From Lagopus muta (Eukaryota; Chordata; Aves; Galliformes; Phasianidae): 64,000 bases of DNA. Position 1 is the first letter of the stretch. Each line of letters starts with the position of its first letter. The stretch lies in the NCBI RefSeq assembly GCF_023343835.1, contig NW_026040158.1:1-64000 (forward strand), in the 5' to 3' direction. A model generated the notes under the pieces. It ran no database searches. It was not told where the DNA came from and saw only the letters and a list, made by a program, of their open reading frames with translations. Shown one piece after another: positions 33,241 to 44,689 of this stretch. Position numbers and translations under genes: made by a program.

Positions 33241-36200
33241 CATCTTTATGGCCTCCTTATCAACTTTATGGCCTCCTTATCATCTTTATGACCTCCTTAT
33301 CACATCTATGAGCTCCTTATCACCTTTATGGCCTCCTTATCACATCTATGAGCTCCTTGTCATCTTTATGGCCTCCTTATCATCTTTATGGCCTCCTTAT
33401 CAACTTTATGGCCTCCTTATCACATCTATGAGCTCCTTGTCATCTTTATGGCCTCCTTATCATCTTTATGGCCTCCTTATCAACTTTATGGCCTCCTTAT
33501 CACATCTATGAGCTCCTTATCATCTTTATGGCCTCCTTATCATCTTTATGGCCTCCTTATCACATCTATGAGCTCCTTATCATCTTTATGGCCTCCTTAT
33601 CACCTTGATGACCTGCTTATCATCTTCATGGCCTCCTTATCATCTTCATGGCCTCCTTATCACATCTATGACCTCCTTATCATCTTTATGGCCTCCTTAT
33701 CATCTTTATGACCTCCTTATCACATCTATGAGCTCCTTATCATCTTTATGGCCTCCTTATCACATCTATGAGCTCCTTATCATCTTTATGGCCTCCTTAT
33801 CACCTTCACGACCTCCTTATCAACTTTATGGCCTCCTTATCATCCTTATCAGCTCCATATCACCTTTATGAGCTCCTTATCATCTTTATGGCCTCCTTAT
33901 CATCTTTATGGCCTCCTTATCACATCTATGAGCTCCTTATCATCTTCATGACCTCCTTATCACCTTCATGATCTCCTTATCATCTTCATGGCCTCCTTAT
34001 CAACTTTATGGCCTCCTTACCACCTTTATGAGCTCCTTATCATCTTTATGGCCTCCTTATCACATCTATGAGCTCCTTATCATCTTCATGGCCTCCTTAT
34101 CATCTTTATGGCCTCCTTATCATCTTTATGGCCTCCTTATCACCTTTATGACCTCCTTATCACATCTATGAGCTCCTTATCATCTTTATGACCTCCTTAT
34201 CATCCTTATCAGCTCCTTATCACATCTATGAGCTCCTTATCATCTTCATGGCCTCCTTATCATCTTTATGAGCTCCTTATCATCCTTATCAGCTCCATAT
34301 CACCTTCATGACCTCCTTATCACCTTTATGAGCTCCTTATCACCTTTATGAGCTCCTTATCACCTTTATGGCCTCCTTATCACATCTATGAGCTCCTTAT
34401 CATCTTTATGGCCTCCTTATCATCTTTATGACCTCCTTATCACATCTATCAGCTCCTTATCATCTTTATGGCCTCCTTATCATCTTTATGGCCTCCTTAT
34501 CATCTTTATGACATTCTTATCAACTTTATGGCCTCCTTATCACATCTATGAGCTCCTTATCATCTTTATGGCCTCCTTATCACATCTATGAGCTCCTTAT
34601 CATCTTTATGGCCTCCTTATCATCTTTATGACCTCCTTATCATCTTTATGGCCTCCTTATCATCTTTAGGACCTGCTTATCATCTTTATGGCCTCCTTAT
34701 CACCTTCATGACCTCCTTATCACCTTTATGAGACCCTTATCATCTTTATGATCTCCTTATCACCTTCATGACCTCCTTATCACCTTTATGACCTCCTTAT
34801 CACCTTTATGACCTCCTTATCACCTCTATCTGCTCCTTATCACCTTCAGGAACTCCTTATCACCTTTATGAGACCCTTATCATCTTTATGAGCTCCTTAT
34901 CACCTTCACGACCTCCTTATCCCCTCTATCTGCTTCTTATCACCTCCATCTGCTCCTTATCACCTCCATCTGCTCCTTATCACCTCTATCAGCTTCTTAT
35001 CAGCTTCATGACCTCCTTATCACCTTCATGACCTCCTCATCACCTTCACGAACTCCTTATCACCTTCATGACCTCCTTATCACCTTCACGACCTCCTTAT
35101 CCCCTCTATCTGCTTCTTATCACCTCCATCTGCTCCTTATCACCTCCATCTGATTCTTATCACCTCTATCAGCTCCTTATCAGCTTCATAACCTCCTTAT
35201 CACCTTCATGGCCTCCTTATCATCTTCATGACCTCCTTATCACCTTCACGACCTCCTTATCCCCTCTATCTGCTCCTTATCACCTCCATCTGATTCTTAT
35301 CACCTCTATCAGCTCCTTATCAGCTTCATGACCTCCTTATCATCCTTATAACCTCCTTATCACCTTTATGACCTCCTTATCAACTTTATGGCCTCCTTAT
35401 CGTCCTTATCAGCTCCATATCACCTTTATGAGCTCCTTATCACCTTTATGAGCTCCTTATCATCTTCATGGCCTCCTTATCATCTTCATGGCCTCCTTAG
35501 CATCTTTATGACCTCCTTATCATCCTTATCAGCTCCTTATCATCTTCATGACCTCCTTATCATCTTTATGGCCTGCTTATCATCTTTATGGTCTCCTTAT
35601 CATCCTTATGACCTCCTTATCATCCTTATCAGCTCCATATCACCTTTATGAGCTCCTTATCACCTTTATGGCCTCCTTATCATCCTTATCAGCTCCATAT
35701 CACCTTTATGAGCTCCTTAGCATCTTCATGACCTCCTTATCATCTTCATGACCTCCTTATCATCTTTATGACGTTCTTATCATCTTTATGAGCTCCTTAT
35801 CACCTTCATGAGCTCCTTATCACCTTCATGACCTCCTTATCATCTTCATGACCTCCTTAGCATCTTTATGACCTCCTTATCATCCTTATCAGCTCCTTAT
35901 CATCTTTATGACCTCCTTATCATCTTTATGAGCTCCTTATCACCTTCACGACCTCCTTATCATCCTTATCAGCTCCATATCATCTTTATGAGCTCCTTAT
36001 CATCTTTATGGCCTCCTTATCATCCTTATCAGCTCCATATCACCTTTATGAGCTCCTTATCACCTTTATGAGCTCCTTATCATCTTCATGGCCTCCTTAT
36101 CATCTTTATGGCCTCCTTATCATCCTTATGACCTCCTTATCACCTTGATGACCTGCTTATCAACTTTATGGCCTCCTTATCATCCTTATCAGCTCCTTAT

Positions 36201-36500
36201 CACCTTTATGACCTCCTTATCACCTTCATGACCTCCTTATCACCTTTATGACCTCCTTATCACCTTTATGAGCCCCTTATCACCTTCACGACCTCCTTAT
36301 CACCTCTATCTGCTCCTTATCACCTTCATGACCTCCTTATCACCTTCATGAGCTCCTTATCACCTTCATGACCTCCTTATCACCTTTATGACCTCCTTAT
36401 CACCTTCACGACCTCCTTATCCCCTCTATCTGATTCTTATCACCTCTATCAGCTCCTTATCAGCTTCATGACCTCCTTACCACCTTTATGAGCTCCTTAT
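33241..36500. repeat. 20-bp minisatellite in perfect register, intron W4-W5
   Basis: The unit is near CATCTTTATGGCCTCCTTAT, with variants AGCTCC, ACCTCC, CACATCTATG and CATCCTTATC. Across about 163 units (3,260 bases) the 20-base register never slips: all variation is by substitution. The transcript strand contains TGATAAGG in most units, a GATA-factor type motif. Confidence 0.97.
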
Positions 36501-36504
36501 CACC

Positions 36505-36639
36505 CTCCTTATCACCTTCACGACCTCCTCAGCCCCCCGCCCCACATCGGCCCCCCGCCCCACATCCCCCCCCTGCCCCACATCCCCCCCCTGCCCCACA
36601 TCGCCCCCCCCTGCCCCACATCTCCCCCCATCCCCTCAC
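36505..36639. repeat. C-rich 18-20 bp repeats beside W4 donor
   Basis: About six copies of CCCCACATC with CCCCCCCTGC or GGCCCCCCGC spacers lie between the 20-bp array and exon W4. G-rich on the transcript (GGGGCAGGGGGGGGATGTGG). Confidence 0.85.
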
Positions 36640-36750
36640 CTTGCTGTTGAGCAGATCCAGGTCCAGGTCGGCTTTTTTAGCCCACTTCTGCCAAAAATTG
36701 GGGTCGTCCAAAGCGATGTCGGTGCGGTTCTCCGAAGCCACAAAGCTGGC
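36640..36750 (-). CDS. CHD8: CHD8 exon W4: linker before the SANT region
   Basis: This 111-base, 37-residue exon starts [20 protein letters not shown] and ends in LDLLNSK. It is the conserved stretch shared by CHD6-9 that follows STFAK, and the W3-W4 junction is in phase 0. The acceptor is CTCCCGCAG and the donor GTGAGG. The minus-strand frame stays open through the exon and about 4.7 kb of intron repeat on its upstream side, so an unspliced transcript would still be translatable here by chance. The exon lies between the 10/20-bp array and the GATAAG-containing 20-bp array. Confidence 0.97.
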
Positions 36751-36810
36751 CTGCGGGAGAAGGGGAAAGGAGACAGAATTCAGACCCACACACGTAAAAC
36801 AACCATAAAG

Positions 36811-39800
36811 AGACACGTTGGGACCCATAGAGACGCACTGGGACCCATAGAGACGCATTGGGACCCATAGAGACATGTTGGGACCCATAGAGAGGCATTG
36901 GGACCCATAGCGATGCATTGGGATCCATAGAGAGATGTTGGGACCCATAGCAATGCATTGGGACCCATAGCGATGCATTGGGACCCATAGAGACATGTTG
37001 GGACCCATAGAGATGCGTTGGGACCCATAGAGACATGTTGGGGCCCATAGAGACACGTTGGGACCCATAGAGATGCACTGGGATCCACTGGGACACATAG
37101 AGATGCATTGGGACCCATAGAGACGCATTGGGACCCACTGGGACCCATAGAGACACATTGGGGCCCATAGAGACGCGTTGGGATCCATAGAGACACAGTG
37201 GGACCCATTGGGACCCATAGAGACACGTTGGGACCCATTGGGACCCATAGAGATGCATTGGGACCCATAGAGACACATTGGAACCCAATGGGACCCATAG
37301 AGACACATTGGGACCCATAGAGACACGTTGGGACCCATAGAGACACGTTGGGACCCATTGGAACCCATAGAGACACATTGGGACCCAATGGGACCCATAA
37401 AGACACATTGGGACCCTCTGGGACCCATAGAGACACATTGGGACCCATTGGGACCCATAGAGACACATTGGGGCCCATTGGGACCCATAGAGACATGTTG
37501 GGACCCATTGGGACCCATAGAGATGCATTGGGACCCACTGGGACCCATAGAGACACATGGGGACCCATAGAGACACATTGGGACCCAATGGGACCCATAG
37601 AGAGGCGTTGGGACCCATAGAGAGGCGTTGGGACCCATAGAGACACGTTGGGATCCATAGAGATGCATTGGGATCCATAGAGATGCACTGGGACCCATAG
37701 AGACGCATTGGGACCCATAGAGACGCATTGGGACCCACTGGGACCCATAGAGACGCATTGGAACCCAATGGGACCCATAGAGATGCGTTGGGACCCATAG
37801 AGACGCATTGGGACCCATAGAGACACATTGGGACCCATAGAGACACATTGGGATCCGTTGGGACCCATAGAGATGCATTGGGACCCACTGGGACCCATAG
37901 AGATGCATTGGGACCCATAGAGACACATTGGGACCCATTGGGACCCATAGAGACACCTGGAGAGCCATAGAGACACATTGGGGCCCATAGAGACACATTG
38001 GGATCCACTGGGACCCATAGAGACACATTGGGACCCATAGAGACGCATTGGGACCCATAGAGACACGTTGGGACCCATAGAGATGCATTGGGGCCCATAG
38101 AGACATGTTGGGATCCATAGAGATGCATTGGGATCCATAGAGACACATTGGGATCCATTGGGACCCATAGAGACGCGTTGGGACCCATAGAGATGCATTG
38201 GGGCCCATAGAGACATGTTGGGATCCATAGAGATGCATTGGGATCCATAGAGACACATTGGGATCCATTGGGACCCATAGAGACACGTTGGGACCCATAG
38301 AGATGCATTGGGGCCCATAGAGACATGTTGGGACCCATAGAGACGCATTGGGACCCACTGGGACCCATAGAGATGCATTGGAACCCAATGGGACCCATAG
38401 AGAGGCGTTGGGACCTATAGAGACGCATTGGGACCCATAGAGAGGCATTGGGACCCATAGAGACGCGTTGGGACCCACTGGGACCCATAGAGACGCATTG
38501 GAACCCAATGGGACCCATAGAGAGGCATTGGGACCCATACAGACACGTTGGGACCCATAAAGACACGTTGGGACCCACTGGGACCCATAGAGACGCATTG
38601 GAACCCAATGGGACCCATAGAGACACGTTGGGATCCATAGAGACACATTGGGATCCATTGGGACCCATAGAGACACGTTGGGACCCATAGAGATGCATTG
38701 GGATCCATTGGGACCCATAGAGACACGTTGGGACCCATAGAGATGCATTGGGATCCATTGGGACCCATAGAAAGGCGTTGGGACCCATAGAGACGCGTTG
38801 GGACCCATAGAGTCACATTGGGGCCCATAGAGATGCATTAGGACCCATAGAGACACGTTGGGACCCATAGAGACACATTGGGATCCACTGGGACCCATAG
38901 AGACGCACTGGGATCCATAGAGACACATTGGGACCCATAGAGACGCGTTGGGATCCATAGAGACGCGTTGGGACACACTGGGACCCATAGAGACACGTTG
39001 GGACCCATAGAGATGCATTGGGACCCATAGAGACGCGTTGGGACACACTGGGACCCACAGAGACACATTGGGACCCATAGAGACACATTGGGACCCATAG
39101 AGACGCATTGGGACCCACAGAGACACATTAGGACCCATAGAGACACGTTGGGACCCATAGAGACACGTTGGGACCCATTGGGACCCATAGAGACACATGG
39201 GGACCCATCGAGATGCGTTGGGACCCATAGAGACACGTTGGGACCCAATGGGACCCATGGAGACACATTGGGACCCATTGGGACCCATAGAGACACGTTG
39301 GGACCCATAGAGATGCATTACGACCCATAGAAATGCATTGGGACCCATAGAGATGCATTGGGACCCAATGGGACCCATAGAGACACATTGGGACCCATAG
39401 AGACATGTCAGGAACCGTAGAGACGCATTGGGACCCATGGAGACACACTGGGACCCAATGGGACCCATAGAGACACATGGGGACCCATAGAGATGCGTTG
39501 GGACCCATAGAGACACGTTGGGACCCACTGGGACCCATAGAGACACTTTGGGACTCATAGAGATGCATTGGGACCCATAGAGACACGTTGGGACCCATTG
39601 GGACCCATAGAGACACGTTGGGACCCATAGAGACGCATTGGGACCCGTTGGGACCCATAGAGACACATTGGGACCCATTGGGACCCATAGAGACACATTG
39701 GGACCCATTGGGACCCATAGAGACACATTGGGACCCATTGGGACCCATGGAGGCACATTAGGACCCATAGAGATGCATTGGGACCCACTGGGACCCATAG

Positions 39801-39960
39801 CGACACATTGGGACCCATAGCGACACATTGGGACCCATGGAGACGGGTTGGGACCCATAGCGACACATTGGGACCCACTGGGACCCATGGAGGCACATTG
39901 GGACCCATAGAGACACGGTGGGACACACTGGGACCCATAGAGACGCATTGGGACCCATAG
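36811..39960. repeat. 10/20-bp minisatellite, intron W3-W4
   Basis: The array is made of 10-base blocks, mainly GGACCCATAG, AGACACATTG and GGACCCATTG, usually paired into 20-base units. The 10-base register holds for about 3.15 kb; insertions and losses are whole 10-base blocks. Minus-strand frames through it are open ([16 protein letters not shown]). Confidence 0.96.
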
Positions 39961-42900
39961 AAGGGGAACTAAAGGGGAAATGAAGGGGAAATGGAGGGGA
40001 AACGAAGGGAAACAAAGGGGAAACGAAGGGGAAACGGAGGGGAAACGGAGGGGAAGTGAAGGGGAAATAATGGGGAAGTGAAAGGGAAGTGAAGGGGAAA
40101 TGAAGGTAAAAAGAAGGGGAAGTGAAGGGGAAACGAAGGGGAAATGGAGGGGAAATGAAGGGGACATGAAGGGGAAATGAAGGGGAAACGAAGGGGAAAT
40201 GGAGGGGAAATGAAGGGGAAATAGAGGGGAAATGAAGGGGCAGTGAAGGGGAAGTGAAGGAGAAATGAAGGGGAAACGAAGGGGAAACGAAGGGGAAACA
40301 ACGGGGAAGTAAAGGGGAAATAAATGGGCAATAAAGGGGCAATAAAGGGGAAATAAGTGGGGAAATGAAGGGGACGTGAAGAGGAAACGGAGGGGAAACA
40401 GAGGGGAAACGGAGGGGAAGTGAAGGGGAACAAAAGGGGCAATAAAGGGGAACTGAAGGGGAAATGGAGGGGAAACGAAGGGGAAACGAAGGGGAAATGG
40501 AGGGGACATGAAGGGGAAGCAAAGGGGAAGCAAAGGGGAAGTAAAGGGGAAGTAAAGGGGAAATGAAGCGAAAATGAAGGGGAAACGAAAGGGAAACGAA
40601 AAGGAAATGGAGGGGAAGTGAAGGGGAAGTGAAGTAGAAGTGAAGGAGAAATAATGGGGAAACAATGGGGAAGAGAAGGGGAACTGAAGGGAAAGTGAAG
40701 GGGAAGTGAAGGGGCAATGAAGGGGAAACGAAGGGGAAACAAAGGGGAAACAAAGGGGAAACAAAGGGTAAGTGAAGGGGAAATGGAGGGGAAATGAAGG
40801 GGAAATGAAGGGGAAATGAAGGGGAAACAAAGGGGAAATGGAGGAGAAGTGAAGGGGAAACAAAGGGGAAATAATGGGGAAACAATGGGGAAGTGAAGGG
40901 GAACTGAAGGGGAAGTGAAGGGGAAATGGAGGGGAAATGAAGGGGAAACGGAGGGGAAGTGAAGGGGAAGTAAAGGGGCAATAAGGGGAAACAAAGGGGA
41001 AAGAAAGGGGAAACGAAGGGGAAATAGAGGGAAGTGAAGGGGAAATGGAGGGGACGTGAATGGGAAGTGAAGGGGAAGTGAAGGGGAAGTAAAGGGGAAA
41101 TGAAGCGAAAATGAAGGGGAAACGAAGGGGAAACGAAGGGGAAACGAATAGGAAATGGAGGGGAAGTGAAGGGAAAATGAATGAGGAACTAAAGGGGAAG
41201 TGAAGGGGAAGGGAAGGGGACGTGAAGGGGAAATGAAGGGGAAGTGAAGGGGAAACGAAGGGGAAACGAAGGGGAACTGAAGGGGAAGTAAAGGGGAAGT
41301 AAAGGGGAAGTAAAGGGGAACTAAAGGGGGAAATGGAGGGGAAATGAAAGGGAAATGAAAGGGAAACGAAGGGGAAGTGAAGGGGAAACAAAGGGGAAGT
41401 GAAGGGGAAGTGAAGGGGAAGGGAAGGGGAAATGAGGGGGAAACAAAGGGGAAACGAAGGGGGAAACAAAGGGGAAATAGAGGGGAAGTGAAGGGGCAGT
41501 AAAGGGGAAACAAAGGGGCAGAAAAGGGGAAATGAAGGGGAACTGAAGGGGAAGTGAAGGGGAACTGAAGGGGAACTGAAGGGGAAACTGGAGGGGAAGT
41601 GAAGGGAAAATGAAGGGGAACTGAAAGGGAAGTGAAGGGGAAGTAAAGGGGAAACGAAGGGGAAACGAAGGGGAAATGGAGGGGAAATGAACGGGAAGTA
41701 AAGGTAAAAAGAATCGGAAGTGAAGGGGAAGTGAAGGAGAAATGAAGGGGAAATGAAGGGGAAGTAAATGGAAGTAAAGGGGATGTAAAGGGAAAATGAA
41801 GGGGAAGTAAAGGGGAACTGAAGGGGAACTGAAGGGGCAATGAAGGGGAAATAAGTGGGGAAATGAAGGGAAACGAAGGGGAAACGAAGGGGAAACGAAG
41901 GGGAAACGAAGGGGAAACAAAGGGGAAACGAAGGGGAAACGAAGGGGAAACAAAGGGGAACAAAGGGGAAACGGAGGGGACATGAAGGGGAAATAATGGG
42001 GAAACAATGGGGAAGTGAAGGGGCAATGAAAGAGCAATGAAGGGGAAGTGAAGGGGCAATGAAGGGGAAATGGAGGGGAAATGAAGGGGAAATGAAAGGG
42101 AAACGAAGGGGAAGTGAAGGGGAAGTGAAAGGGAAGTGAAGGGGAAACGAAGGGGAAACGAAGGGGAACTGAAGGGGAACTGAAGGGGCATTAAAGGGGA
42201 AATGGAGGGGAAACGAAGGGGAAATGAAAGGGAAATGAAAGGGAAAGAAAGGGGAAGTGAAGGGGAAACGAAGGGGAAACGGAGGGGAAATAGAGGGGAA
42301 GTGAAGGGGAAGTAAAGGGGAAATGAAGGGGAAATGAAGGGGAAATGAAGGGGAAATGGAGGGGAAATGGAGGGGAAATGGAGGGGAAATGGAGGGGAAA
42401 CGAAGGGGAAACAGAGGAGAACTGAAGGGGAACTGAAGGTAAAGTGAAGGGGAACTAAAGGGGAAGTAAAGGGGAAGTTAAGGGGAAATGAAGGGGAACT
42501 GAAGGGGAAGTGAAGGGGAAATAAGGGGGAAGTGAAGGGGAAACAAAGTGGAAGTGAAGGGGAAGTGAAGGAGAACTGAAGGGGAAGGAAAGGGGAAATG
42601 AAAGGGAAACAAAGGGGAAACAAAGGGGAAATGGAGGGGAACTAAAAGGGAAATGAAGGGGAAGTGAAGGAGAAATAAAGGGGAAGTGAAGGGGAAATAA
42701 AGGGGAAATGGAGGGAAAATGGAGGGGAAATGAAGGGGAAATGGAGAGGAAGTAAAGGGAAAATGAATGAGGAACTAAAGGGGAAGTGAAGGGGAAGGGA
42801 AGGGAAGTGAAGGGGAAATAGTGGGGAAACAACGGGGAAGTGAAGGGGAAGTGAAGGAGAAATGAAGAGGAAACGAAGGGGAAACGAAGGGGAAACAAAG

Positions 42901-44460
42901 GGGAAACAAAGGGGAAACGAAGGGGAAACGAAGGGAAACAAAGGGGAAACAAAGGGGAAACGAAGGGGAAACGAAGGGGAAACAATGGGGAACTGAAGGG
43001 GAAATGGAGGGAAATGGAGGGGAAATGGAGGGGAACTGAAAGGGAAGTAAAGGGGAAGTAAAGGGGAACTGAAGGAGAAGTGAAGGGGAAGTGAAGGGGA
43101 AAAGGAGGGGAAACGAAGGGGAAACGAAGGGGAAATGGAGTGGAAATGAATGGGAAGTAAAGGTAAAAAGAATCGGAAGTGAAGGGGAAAGTGAAGGAGA
43201 AATGAAGGGGAAATGAAGGGGAAGTAAATGGAAGTGAAGGGGAAGTAAAGGGAAAATGAAGGGGAAGTAAAGGGGAACTGAAGGGGAACTGAAGGGGCAA
43301 TGAAGGGGAAATAAAGGGGAAATAAGTGGGGGAAACGAAGGGGAAACAAAGGGGAAACGAAGGGGAAACAAAGGGGAAACGAAGGGGAAACGAAGGGGAA
43401 ACGAAGGGGGAAACGAAGGGGAAACAGAGGAGAACTGAAGGGGAACTGAAGGGGAAGTGAAGGGGAAGTGAAGGGGAAGTAAAGGGGAAACGAAGGGGAC
43501 CTAAAGGGGAAGCGAAAGGGAAGTAAAGGGGAAGTGAAGCGAAAATGAAGGGGAAACGAAGGGGAAACAAAGGGAAACGGAGGGGAAATGGAGGGGAAGT
43601 GAAAGGGAAGGTAAAGGGGGAAACGGAGGGGAAGTGAAAGGGAAGTAAAGGGGAAACGAAGGGGAAGTGAAAAGGAACTGAAGGGGCAATGAAGGGAAAA
43701 AAAAGGGGAAATAAGTGGGGAAATGAAGGGGAAATGAAGGGGACGTGAAGGGGAAATGAAGGGGAAACAAAGGGGAAATGGAGGGGAAGTGAAGGGGAAA
43801 TAATGGGGAAACGAAGGGGAAACGAAGGGAAACGAAGGGGAAACAAAGGGGAAATGGAGGAGACGTGAAGGGGGAAATGGAGGGGAAGTGAAAGGGAAAT
43901 GAAGGGGAAATAAAGGTGAAATAAAGGGGAAATGAAGGGGAAATTAAGGGGATATTAAGGGGAAGTGAAGAAGAAATGGAGGGGAAATGAGGGGAAATGA
44001 AGGGGAAATGAAGGGGAAATGGAGGGAAAATGAAGGGGAAATGAAGGGGAAATGGAAAGGAAGAAAAGGGGAAATGAAGGGGAACTAAAGGGGAAGTGAA
44101 AGGGAAGGGAAGGGGAAACGAGGGGGAAATGAAGGGGAAATGGAGGGGAAATGAAGGGGATGTAAAGGGGATGTAAAGGGGAAGTAAAGGAAAAATGAAG
44201 GGGAACTAGAGGGGAAATGAAGGGGAAATAAAGGGGAAATAAGTGGGGAAATGAAGGGGAAACGAAGGGGAAACAAAGGGGAAGTAAAGGGGAAATAAAT
44301 GGGCAATAAAAGGGGCAATAAAGGGGCAATAAAGGGGAAATGAAGGGGGAAACGAAGGGGGAAACGAAAAGGAAATGGAGGGGAAGTGAAGGGGAAACAG
44401 AGGGGAAGTGAAGGGGAACTAAAGGGGAAACAAAGGGGCAATAAAGGGGCAATAAAAGGG
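39961..44460. repeat. 11-bp polypurine minisatellite, intron W3-W4
   Basis: The unit is GAAGGGGAAAC or GAAGGGGAAGT, about 11 bases, with a single pyrimidine per unit. The plus strand is about 90% purine for 4.5 kb, so the transcript is a long CU-rich tract (CTTCCCCTTCATTTCCCC). Higher-order copies of several hundred bases recur, for example near 41.6-41.9 and 43.1-43.4 kb. Confidence 0.96.
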
Positions 44461-44480
44461 ATTTTTTGGGGGGGGCCAAC

Positions 44481-44660
44481 CTTGGCGAAGGTGGAGCCCT
44501 TGCCCTCGCTCTCGATGGTGATGGTGGTGGTGCGGCGCAGCAGGATCTGGTCGATGTCCTCCTCGCAGAACTTGGAGCCTTCGTCGTCCTCCTCCATGAT
44601 GGCGGCGTAGGCGCCCTTGCGAAGGAGGTCCTCGATCTCCTTCTTGGAGAACTGCTGGAT
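44481..44660 (-). CDS. CHD8: CHD8 exon W3: acidic linker after the helicase domain
   Basis: This 180-base, 60-residue exon starts [20 protein letters not shown] and ends [11 protein letters not shown]. It is the post-helicase segment shared by CHD6-9, which connects the ATPase motor to the DNA-binding region. It includes the [20 protein letters not shown] block. The acceptor is CCCCACAG and the donor GTTGGC, a weaker donor than its neighbours; both junctions are phase 0. The exon sits between the 41-bp array (upstream in the transcript) and the polypurine array (downstream), and each array stops within a few tens of bases of it. No frameshift or missing residue is seen. Confidence 0.97.
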
Positions 44661-44689
44661 CTGTGGGGCAGATGGGGGGAGAAAGGGAA

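Noticed and set aside
33241..36500. CRISPR-like regularly spaced repeat
   Set aside because: There are no unique spacers between repeats. It is a head-to-tail minisatellite in a eukaryotic intron.
36529..41469. 1,646-codon minus-strand open frame as a gene
   Set aside because: It is low-complexity translation of 10/20-bp and 11-bp intron repeats that happens to pass through exon W4. It has no start context, domain or splice logic of its own.
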